The notes beneath the pieces are model-generated. The model saw only the letters and a program-made list of their open reading frames with translations. It searched no databases and was not told the DNA's origin. 5,823 bases of DNA, taken from positions 14,784 to 20,606 of the forward strand of contig KL568584.1 of the NCBI GenBank assembly GCA_000715605.1. The letters run 5' to 3'. Within the stretch, counting starts at the first letter, position 1; each line of letters opens with the position of its first letter. The translations under genes and the position numbers were made by a program. Source of the stretch: Streptomyces speibonae (GTDB lineage: Bacteria > Actinomycetota > Actinomycetes > Streptomycetales > Streptomycetaceae). Shown here one piece after another: positions 1 through 5,290 of this stretch.

Positions 1-495
1 CCGCTGCGCCTCGGCCAGCAGCGCGGCACCGCCCGCGACGTTCGCGGCCGGGTCCTCGCGCAGCCGCTCGGGGCTGATCCCGGTCAGCCGCGCCGCCTCC
101 GGCAGAGTGGTGAGCCGGTCCGGCAGCTCGGCGGTCTCCGGCGTGCGCGCCCCGGGGCGCAGCGGCGGACGGGCGTCGTCGCCTCGGGGGTCCTCCGTGC
201 CCTCGCCGTGGTGCTCGGTCGCGGCGAGCGCGGCCCGCGCGTCCGTGAGGTGCATCGGCCCGTAGCCGCCGGTCACGCTCGCGGCGCCGCCGTGCGCGTC
301 CCAGCGGGACTGCAGATAGGAGACGCCGAGCAGCACGCTCTGCGGCACGTCGTACGCGGTGGCCGCGGCGGCGAAGGCCTGTTGCAGCCGGGCGGTGGGC
401 GGCTGGGCCGGAGTGGGTGCGGCGCCCAGCAGCGGCAGCGTCAGGGCGGCCACTGCGAGGGTGCACAGGGCGCCACGGGTGGGGGGTCTTGGCAA
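1..495 (-). CDS. Secreted N-acetylmuramoyl-L-alanine-amidase-type protein, N-terminal part (partial)
   Basis: Open frame of 165 codons that leaves the window at the left edge, so the C-terminus is missing. The TTG start at 495-493 is chosen because a perfect AGGAGG (506-501) lies 5 nt upstream and the reading begins with a signal peptide: basic residues Arg3 and Arg7, then a hydrophobic stretch at about residues 9-26, with probable cleavage near residue 30 (after APTPA). The mature part (about residues 37-90) resembles a lysozyme/lytic-transglycosylase-like helical domain with the segment LLGVSYLQSRWDAH followed by GGYGPMHLTD. From memory, this arrangement is found at the N-terminus of large secreted Streptomyces amidases, which carry a PGRP/Amidase_2 domain further downstream. 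That domain would lie outside the window, so the amidase assignment is inference from family resemblance. Residue 62 is Gln where remembered homologues have Glu (ESRW). The role would be peptidoglycan remodelling outside the membrane. It follows the kinase gene on the same strand, but a 202-bp gap and a terminator candidate suggest its own promoter. Confidence 0.75.
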   Translation of the reverse strand, partial: MPRPPTRGALCTLAVAALTLPLLGAAPTPAQPPTARLQQAFAAAATAYDVPQSVLLGVSYLQSRWDAHGGAASVTGGYGPMHLTDARAALAATEHHGEGTEDPRGDDARPPLRPGARTPETAELPDRLTTLPEAARLTGISPERLREDPAANVAGGAALLAEAQR

Positions 496-545
496 GGCAG
501 CCTCCTGGGACGGGCGGGACGTGACGGACCGAGCGGTGCGTGTCA

Positions 546-574
546 GTGCTACCGGTCGGCTGATAATCCGTCAA
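546..574 (-). promoter_or_regulatory. Candidate housekeeping-type promoter for the secreted amidase-type gene
   Basis: Reading the minus strand, TTGACG (574-569) is followed after exactly 17 nt by TAGCAC (551-546). The -35 matches the sigma-70/HrdB consensus well and the -10 only partly (last base C instead of T). Transcription would start near 539, giving a leader of roughly 44 nt before the TTG start at 495. The segment is less GC-rich than its surroundings, as expected for a promoter. This is inferred from sequence only. Confidence 0.35.
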
Positions 575-664
575 TCATGCCCAGGAAGGCTGCAATTCCC
601 TCGTCAATCGGGGTGCGGGGGTGTTCGTGGCGGCGATGAGGCCCCCCGCTCGCGCGAAGCAGAG

Positions 665-680
665 AGTGGGGCTCCCCACT
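665..680 (-). terminator. Hairpin downstream of the kinase gene
   Basis: Arms AGTGGGG (665-671) and CCCCACT (674-680) are perfectly complementary around a 2-nt centre, so in practice about 6 bp close a 4-nt loop. It lies 17 nt beyond the kinase stop codon (700-698) on the minus strand. No U tract follows, which is common for Streptomyces terminators. It probably insulates the amidase-type gene from kinase transcription. Confidence 0.5.
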
Positions 681-697
681 TCCGCCCGCACCGGTCC

Positions 698-1831
698 TCA
701 GCGCGTGCCCACCGCCGCGCGGACCGCCCGGCGGGCGAGCTGGCAGTCGTCGTGCAGCCGCCGCAGCAGCAGCCGCTGCTCCTCGCCGGACGGTACCGCC
801 CCCGGATGCCCCGCCGGCACCGGCACCGCCTCGTGCATCGAGCGCTGCACCGCCGTCTCGCACGTGCGGATCTCCCGCGTCAGCACCAGCATCAGGTTCA
901 CCAGGAACGCGTCCCGCGACGCGGGACCCGCCGACTGGGCGATCTGGCTGATCTGACGCCGGGCCACCGGCGCGTCCCCGAGCACCGACCACAGCGTCGC
1001 GAGGTCGTAGCCCGGCAGGTACCAGCCCGCGTGCTCCCAGTCCACCAGCACCGGACCGGCCGGAGAGATCAGGATGTTCGACAGCAGCGCGTCACCGTGG
1101 CAGAACTGGCCCATGCCCTGCCGCCCGGTCGCCAGCGCGATGCCGTGCAGCAGCTTCTGCAGATCGCCCAGGTCACGGTCGGTGAGCAGGCCCAGCTCGT
1201 GGTACCGGGAGATGCGGGCCGCGTAGTCCAGGGGCGCGTCGAACGTCCCGGCCGGCGGCCGCCAGGAGTTCAGCCGGCAGATCGCGCCGAGTGCCGCCCT
1301 GATGTCCGCCCGCGGAGGGGCCTCGGCCGGGTGCCGTTGCAGCGCCGCGACCCGGCCCGGCAGGCGCTCGATCACCAGCGTGCAGTTGTCCGGATCCGCC
1401 GCGATCAGCCGGGGCGCCCGTACGGGTGGGCGGTGCCGGACGAACGAGCGGTAGGCCGCTATTTCGTGCCGGATCCGCTCGCTCCAGGCGGGGGAGTGGT
1501 CCAGTAAGCACTTGGCGACCGCGGTGTTGCGGCCGGTGGTGCCGACCAGGAGGACGGACCGGCCGGTGCGGCGCAGCACCTGGACCGGGGTGAACTCCGG
1601 ACAGATGCGGTGCACGGAGGCGATCGCCGTGCGCAGCTGGGCACCCTGCGGACCGGACAGGTCGAGCCTCCCGCTCAGCGGCTGGGTGCCCGGTCCCGCG
1701 GTGCGCCGTGCGCCGCCCGCGCCGAGCACCGGCGCCGCCGGCCGCGCGGGGGAGAGGTAGGGGCCGCTGTCCGACGGACGCGGACGCAGCGGCCGGGGCG
1801 GGGCGGACACGGAGGACGATGCTGCGTACAT
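698..1831 (-). CDS. Aminoglycoside phosphotransferase (APH)-family kinase, substrate unknown
   Basis: A 377-aa protein with the APH/choline-kinase fold, expected to transfer phosphate from ATP to a hydroxyl group of a small molecule in the cytoplasm. Visible motifs are: a nucleotide-binding Lys at about 107 (AVAKCLL), an acidic residue in HEIAAYRSF (Glu123), a hinge-like VIERLPGR at 153-160, the catalytic loop HGDALLSN (His245, Asp247, Asn252) and the metal-binding DWEHAGW (Asp264, in place of the DFG motif). All key catalytic residues are present, so the kinase should be active. Residues 1-58 are Pro/Ala/Arg-rich and look disordered. The ATG at 1831 is preceded by GAAGGGA (1850-1844) with a 12-nt spacer, longer than usual; no better in-frame start is apparent. 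It is transcribed divergently from the NsdA-like regulator. Family membership does not imply antibiotic resistance; this lineage looks like a conserved Streptomyces orphan kinase, and the substrate cannot be told from sequence. Confidence 0.85.
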   Translation of the reverse strand: MYAASSSVSAPPRPLRPRPSDSGPYLSPARPAAPVLGAGGARRTAGPGTQPLSGRLDLSGPQGAQLRTAIASVHRICPEFTPVQVLRRTGRSVLLVGTTGRNTAVAKCLLDHSPAWSERIRHEIAAYRSFVRHRPPVRAPRLIAADPDNCTLVIERLPGRVAALQRHPAEAPPRADIRAALGAICRLNSWRPPAGTFDAPLDYAARISRYHELGLLTDRDLGDLQKLLHGIALATGRQGMGQFCHGDALLSNILISPAGPVLVDWEHAGWYLPGYDLATLWSVLGDAPVARRQISQIAQSAGPASRDAFLVNLMLVLTREIRTCETAVQRSMHEAVPVPAGHPGAVPSGEEQRLLLRRLHDDCQLARRAVRAAVGTR

Positions 1832-1976
1832 GGGTGATACAGATCCCTTCGTGTGCCTGCGACGTCAAGGCACCACCCGGCCCGGCCGCCCGGCGCACCC
1901 TGGGGGAATGTCCCTGCGGCGACGGGGTCGTGGTGGCGCGTTCCTACTCGACACCCGATGGCCCCTGGCACACCAT

Positions 1977-2003
1977 CTGGCGCACCCTGGCGAACCCTGG
2001 CGA
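1977..2003. repeat. 10-bp direct repeats (iterons) upstream of the regulator gene
   Basis: ACCCTGGCGA occurs twice in perfect tandem (1984-1993 and 1994-2003), with a third imperfect copy just before it sharing CTGGCG (1977-1982). The core CTGGCG recurs at 1977, 1987 and 1997, exactly 10 bp apart and so on roughly one face of the helix; a related CTGGCA is at 1965-1970. The array lies 62 bp or more before the GTG of the NsdA-like gene, in the divergent control region. It could bind a regulator in cooperative fashion; function is inferred. Confidence 0.55.
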
Positions 2004-2009
2004 ATAGTC

Positions 2010-2036
2010 GCCCGGCAACCCGCACCGGGCTACTGT
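2010..2036 (+). promoter_or_regulatory. Candidate operator/promoter of the NsdA-like gene
   Basis: GCCCGG (2010-2015) and CCGGGC (2025-2030) form an inverted repeat with a 9-nt spacer, directly abutting TACTGT (2031-2036), which fits the TANNNT form of a -10 box. No convincing -35 hexamer is seen 16-19 nt upstream, so any promoter may depend on an activator or have a weak -35. A protein bound to the inverted repeat would cover the -35 region. The leader to the GTG at 2066 would be only about 20-25 nt and would include the GGGGG Shine-Dalgarno sequence. Confidence 0.3.
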
Positions 2037-2065
2037 CAACTCAGCCGAGAACCTGGGGGCTTGAC

Positions 2066-3556
2066 GTGAGCGGACAACCCAACACCCGGCTCGCGGACCT
2101 GTTCGGCCTGGCCGGCTGGTCCAAGGGCGAACTCGCGAGGCTGGTCAACCGGCAGGCGGCGGCCATGGGCCACCCCCAGCTGGCGACCGACACCTCCCGG
2201 GTGCGGCGGTGGATCGACATGGGAGAGATCCCGCGCGATCCCGTGCCGCGGGTGCTGGCGGCTCTGTTCACCGAGCGTCTCGGCCGTGTCGTGACCATCG
2301 AGGATCTCGGTCTGGTCCGGCACGGGCGTACGGGGAAACGGCCACGCCCCGGGAGTGCGGAACATCCCGACGGAGTGCCGTGGGCGCCCGAGCGGACAGC
2401 CGAGGTCCTCACCGAATTCACGGGAATGGACCTCATGCTCAACCGACGCGGCTTGGTGGGCGCGGGTGCCGCGCTCACCGCGGGCTCCGCACTCAGCAGC
2501 GCCATGCACGACTGGCTCCACACCGATCCGGCCCTGACCGCCGACGCTCCCCGACTCGACCAGCCCCTGCGCGCCGACCCCGCCGGGTTCGACCGGTACG
2601 AGGCCGCCCCCATCGGGTCGCAGGAGATCGAGGAACTGGAACGCTCCGTGGAGGTGTTCCGCGCCTGGGACGCCGCCCGGGGTGGCGGCCTCCAGCGCAA
2701 GGCGGTGGTCGGCCAGCTCAACGAGGTGGGCGGCATGCTCGCCTACCACCACCCACCCCATCTCCAGCGGCGCCTGTGGGGCGTCGCCGCCAACCTCGCC
2801 GTCCTCGCCGGCTGGATGTCGCACGACGTCGGGATGGAACCCACGGCCCAGAAGTACTTCGTCATCGCCGCCCACGCGGCCAGGGAGGGCGGTGACCGGC
2901 CGCGCGCCGGCGAGGCGCTGTCCCGGGCCGCCCGCCAGATGGTGCACCTCGGGCGCCCCGACGAGGCGATGGACCTGATGAAGCTCGCCCAGTCCGGCTC
3001 CGGCGAGGAGGTGCTGCCGCGCACCCGCGCCATGTTCCACACCATCGAGGCGTGGGCGCAGGCGTCCATGGGCAAGGGGCAGGCGATGCGCCGCACCCTG
3101 GGCCGGGCCGAGGACCTGTTCGTCTCCGACAAGGGCGACGTGCCCCCGCCGAACTGGATGCAGCTGTTCAACGAGGCGGACCTGTACGGCATGCAGGCCC
3201 TGGCGTACCGGACGCTCGCGGAGTTCGAGCCGGACGCGGCCACGCACGCCCAGCACTACGCGGACAAGGCGCTGGCGCTGCGGGTCGACGCACAGCAGCG
3301 GTCGAAGATCTTCGACTTCCTGTCCATGGCGTCGGCGTGCTTCATCGCGGACGATCCCGAGCAGGCGGACCGGTTCGCCCGCCTCGCCCTGGTGTCCATG
3401 GGGCAGAACTCCTCGCGCCGCACCTGGGACCGGCTGCGCGAGATGTACCGGCTCACCGCCCAGTACGCGTCGTACCCGAGGATCCAGGAGCTCAGGGAGG
3501 AGATCGAACTGGCGCTGCCCCGGCCCCGGGGCAAGGGCGCCGGCGCCCAGGCGTGA
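2066..3556 (+). CDS. NsdA-like transcriptional regulator (HTH-like N-terminus, TPR-like C-terminus)
   Basis: A 496-aa cytoplasmic protein. Residues 8-83 (from RLADLFGLAGWSKGELARLV through TSRVRRWIDMGEIPRDPVP to VVTIEDLGL) closely resemble the N-terminus of Streptomyces NsdA, a negative regulator of differentiation and antibiotic production, as I remember it. This segment looks like an XRE-type DNA-binding region. A basic linker (about 85-105) follows, then an RRGLVGAGAALTAGSAL segment (127-143) that NsdA also has in similar form. From about 185 to 480 there are repeated Ala-rich amphipathic helices typical of TPR-like scaffolds. The GTG at 2066 is chosen because GGGGG (2055-2059) lies 6 nt upstream and homology starts here; the frame stays open further upstream but that part does not look like the family. 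Differences from NsdA suggest a paralogue rather than NsdA itself, so no symbol is given. It is divergent from the APH-like kinase and convergent with the PP2C gene. The target genes and any ligand are unknown. Confidence 0.8.
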   Translation: MSGQPNTRLADLFGLAGWSKGELARLVNRQAAAMGHPQLATDTSRVRRWIDMGEIPRDPVPRVLAALFTERLGRVVTIEDLGLVRHGRTGKRPRPGSAEHPDGVPWAPERTAEVLTEFTGMDLMLNRRGLVGAGAALTAGSALSSAMHDWLHTDPALTADAPRLDQPLRADPAGFDRYEAAPIGSQEIEELERSVEVFRAWDAARGGGLQRKAVVGQLNEVGGMLAYHHPPHLQRRLWGVAANLAVLAGWMSHDVGMEPTAQKYFVIAAHAAREGGDRPRAGEALSRAARQMVHLGRPDEAMDLMKLAQSGSGEEVLPRTRAMFHTIEAWAQASMGKGQAMRRTLGRAEDLFVSDKGDVPPPNWMQLFNEADLYGMQALAYRTLAEFEPDAATHAQHYADKALALRVDAQQRSKIFDFLSMASACFIADDPEQADRFARLALVSMGQNSSRRTWDRLREMYRLTAQYASYPRIQELREEIELALPRPRGKGAGAQA

Positions 3557-3558
3557 GA

Positions 3559-3579
3559 GCCGCCCGCTTCCGCGGGGGC
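3559..3579. terminator. Possible bidirectional hairpin between convergent genes
   Basis: Only 30 bp separate the regulator's stop (3554-3556) from the PP2C stop codon (3589-3587 on the minus strand). Within it CCCGC (3563-3567) pairs with GCGGG (3572-3576) around a TTCC loop; three more pairs (3559-3561 with 3577-3579) are possible across a one-base bulge at 3562. A hairpin here could end transcription from both sides. There is no U tract, and short GC-rich stems arise easily at this base composition. Confidence 0.35.
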
Positions 3580-3586
3580 CGTCAGG

Positions 3587-4996
3587 TCAGGAGGCCACCC
3601 GGGCCACCAGCACGCAGGCGTGGTCCTCGCGTTCACCCTCGCCGAACTCCCGTACGACCGCTTGGACGCAGTCCTGCGCGGTGCGGGCTCCGGCGAGACC
3701 GGGAGCCAGGTCGAGAAGCCGGTGGGCCGCGGCCGCTCCGGCGTGCCCGGGTACCAGCCCGTCGGTGTGCAGCAGCACCAGGTCGCCGGATTCGAGGGTC
3801 TCCACGGCCTGTTCGTAGGAGGAACCCGAGGCGGCGCCGAGCAGCACGCCCCGCGGTGCGTCCAGCGAGCGCCCCGTCCCGCCGCGGAACAGCAGCGGGG
3901 CGGGGTGGCCGGCCTGAGCCCACAGCAGGGAGCGGGTCGTGGGCCGGTAGCGCAGACAGACGGCGCTGCCCAGGACCGGCTGGACGGTCTCGTCCAGTAA
4001 GCGGTTCAGACAGGCGAGCAGCGGGCCGGGATCGGTGCCGGTCATGGCCATGCCGCGCACGGCGCCGAGGAGCATCGCCATGCCGGACGCCGCCTGGACC
4101 CCGCGGCCGGTGAGGTCGCCGGCGCTCAGCAGCGTGCTGCCGTCGGACAGTTCCAGGGCGTCGTACCAGTCGCCGCCGACGAGGGTGTGCACCGACGGCG
4201 GCAGATGCGCGGCGGCGACGTCCAGGCCGCGGGGCCCCTGGTGCGGGAGCCGCAGGGCGCCGCGCCACGGTGGCAGCACGGCTTCCTGCAACTCGACCGC
4301 GAGCCGGTGCTCGGTCCGCGCGACGGCGTGCCGCGGGCGGTGCAGCGAGTCACGGGTCTCGCTCACCGCCCGCCGGCAGCGGCGCAGTTCGCTGACGTCG
4401 CGCAGCACCGCCCACATCGAGACGGTGCTGCCGTCGGCACCGAGAACCGGTTCGCCCGTCATGTGCACGGTGCGTACGCCGTCGTCCGGTCCCAGCACCC
4501 GGAACTCCCCGTCGATGGGCCGGGCGTCGACCAGACAGCCCGTGACCATCGCGGTCAGTCCGGGCCGGTCCTCGTCGAGCACCAGCGACGGCAGTTCGTC
4601 GAGGGTGAGCGGGGGAGCGGCCGGATCCCGGCCCAGGATGCGGTAGAGCTCGGCGGACCAGCTCACCTCGTCCGTCAGCAGGTTCCACTCCGCGCTGCCG
4701 ACCCGGCTGAGCAGCGGGGCGCGCTCCGCCGTGTGCGGGCCGGACCCGGCGGACGCGGACGGCGGGTCCTCCCGCAGCTCCGCCAGATGGCGGTCGAGGT
4801 CGTCGAGGTGGTGCAGCGCCAGGTCGTACAGCGCGCGCCGCCAGCGCTCCCGCGGGTCCGCCGCGTCGTCCGGCGTGTCGCGGCGTACGGCGTCCACGTC
4901 GCCCTTGAGCCGCCGGGTCTGCGAGATGAGCGCGTCGACCGGGCCGCGTCCTGGCGGCTGGGCGGCTGGACGGTCCGCGGAGAGGTGGGACGGCAT
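3587..4996 (-). CDS. PAS-domain PP2C/SpoIIE-type serine/threonine phosphatase
   Basis: A 469-aa protein without visible membrane segments. Residues 20-75 are charged and helical. A PAS/PAC-like sensor domain spans about 98-205 (WNLLTDEVSWSAELYRILGR near its start, FRVLGPDDGVRTVHMTGEP and MWAVLRDVSELRR at the end). A coiled helical linker (205-240, ending LAVELQEAVLPP) joins the SpoIIE/RsbU phosphatase domain (about 240-466). The metal-binding aspartates are present: GGDWYDA (Asp276), GDLTGRG (Asp294), TDGL (Asp412) and ED (Asp458). AGHPAPLL is the usual SpoIIE-family motif. Such enzymes dephosphorylate anti-anti-sigma factors (STAS proteins) in partner-switching sigma control. No STAS or kinase gene lies in this window, so the partner is unknown. 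Residue 459 is His in REDHACVLV, where remembered homologues have Asp. The ATG at 4996 has GGAG (5006-5003) 6 nt upstream. It is convergent with the regulator. Confidence 0.88.
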   Translation of the reverse strand: MPSHLSADRPAAQPPGRGPVDALISQTRRLKGDVDAVRRDTPDDAADPRERWRRALYDLALHHLDDLDRHLAELREDPPSASAGSGPHTAERAPLLSRVGSAEWNLLTDEVSWSAELYRILGRDPAAPPLTLDELPSLVLDEDRPGLTAMVTGCLVDARPIDGEFRVLGPDDGVRTVHMTGEPVLGADGSTVSMWAVLRDVSELRRCRRAVSETRDSLHRPRHAVARTEHRLAVELQEAVLPPWRGALRLPHQGPRGLDVAAAHLPPSVHTLVGGDWYDALELSDGSTLLSAGDLTGRGVQAASGMAMLLGAVRGMAMTGTDPGPLLACLNRLLDETVQPVLGSAVCLRYRPTTRSLLWAQAGHPAPLLFRGGTGRSLDAPRGVLLGAASGSSYEQAVETLESGDLVLLHTDGLVPGHAGAAAAHRLLDLAPGLAGARTAQDCVQAVVREFGEGEREDHACVLVARVAS

Positions 4997-5203
4997 GACG
5001 CACTCCGATGCGGGGACGGTACGGCCTTCAGGCGGACGGAGGGACCGTTACGACTGTCGCACAGCCCGCGACGGCCTGTAAGGGATTCGGCCACACACGA
5101 TAAGGCGGTGCCTACGGCATATGCCACCGTCTTCACGGGGTTACCGGGGGATATACGTCAGAGGCGCGACCGGTGCGTCAACTCCCATGATACGCAAGTG
5201 ATA

Positions 5204-5231
5204 TGACGTCCCGTCGGCGGACGGGACGTCA
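5204..5231 (-). terminator. Perfect 12-bp inverted repeat with 4-nt loop (likely terminator)
   Basis: TGACGTCCCGTC (5204-5215) is followed by GGCG (5216-5219) and the exact reverse complement GACGGGACGTCA (5220-5231). This would fold into a strong 12-bp stem with a tetraloop. It lies about 60 bp beyond the stop codon of the minus-strand baeRF-like gene, which fits a terminator. No U tract follows on the minus strand, and the perfect symmetry also allows a protein-binding operator upstream of the PP2C gene. Each arm carries the palindrome GACGTC. Confidence 0.6.
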
Positions 5232-5235
5232 CTCA

Positions 5236-5260
5236 CTCAGGTGTTCGACGCTCAGGTGTT
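5236..5260. repeat. 10-bp direct repeat, 15-bp period
   Basis: CTCAGGTGTT occurs at 5236-5245 and again at 5251-5260, separated by CGACG. The pair lies between the baeRF-like stop (5293-5291 on the minus strand) and the perfect hairpin. It may be a remnant of a small duplication or part of the transcript's 3' end; no function is evident. Confidence 0.5.
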
Positions 5261-5290
5261 TGTTCGCGGGTCATGTGCCGGGGGCCGCCC

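Larger units (their letters stand above)
4997..5290. other. Gene-free control region between the PP2C gene and the baeRF-like gene
   Basis: This 294-bp gap lies between two minus-strand genes, so it should hold the end of the baeRF-like transcript and the PP2C promoter. About 5090-5205 is clearly less GC-rich than the coding DNA, as is usual for Streptomyces promoters. It contains a perfect GGCATATGCC palindrome (5116-5125) and, on the minus strand, TTGACG (5181-5176), but no well-spaced TANNNT partner, so I cannot place the promoter. The hairpin at 5204-5231 and the direct repeat at 5236-5260 occupy the right part. No credible small gene was seen on either strand. Confidence 0.6.

Noticed and set aside
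577..639. Plus-strand 20-codon ORF starting at ATG 577.
   Set aside because: No Shine-Dalgarno sequence and no coding bias; it lies across the promoter region of the minus-strand amidase-type gene.
549..640. Minus-strand frame ending in a natural-looking peptide (TPIDEGIAAFLGMIDGLSADR) with a rare TTA codon.
   Set aside because: No start codon or ribosome binding site precedes this part, the frame upstream is a shadow of the kinase gene, and the codons reflect the AT-rich promoter region rather than Streptomyces coding bias.
698..1831. Calling the APH-family gene an antibiotic resistance determinant.
   Set aside because: The fold is shared by many kinases of unrelated substrates and nothing in the context points to an antibiotic or a resistance cassette.
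1840..1868. TTGACG (1868-1863, minus strand) as -35 of the kinase promoter, possibly leaderless.
   Set aside because: At 17-18 nt spacing the -10 would be GATCTG or ATCTGT, a poor match, and a ribosome binding site argues against a leaderless start.
1853..2065. Extending the NsdA-like gene upstream in the same frame to ATG 1853.
   Set aside because: The extension does not resemble the family, would cover the whole divergent control region, and the GTG at 2066 has a good ribosome binding site.
2036..3256. Long minus-strand open frames opposite the regulator gene (for example 406 codons ending at 2036).
   Set aside because: Shadow frames caused by high third-position GC; the plus-strand protein is recognisable and the antisense translation is not.
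5141..5188. Minus-strand 15-codon ORF (ATG 5188) as a leader peptide for the PP2C gene.
   Set aside because: No ribosome binding site, no regulatory codon run, and no attenuator structure visible downstream.
4187..5206. Long plus-strand open frame opposite the PP2C gene and its upstream region.
   Set aside because: Low-complexity Arg/Ala/Pro/Gly-rich shadow translation; the minus-strand frame carries the PAS and PP2C motifs.
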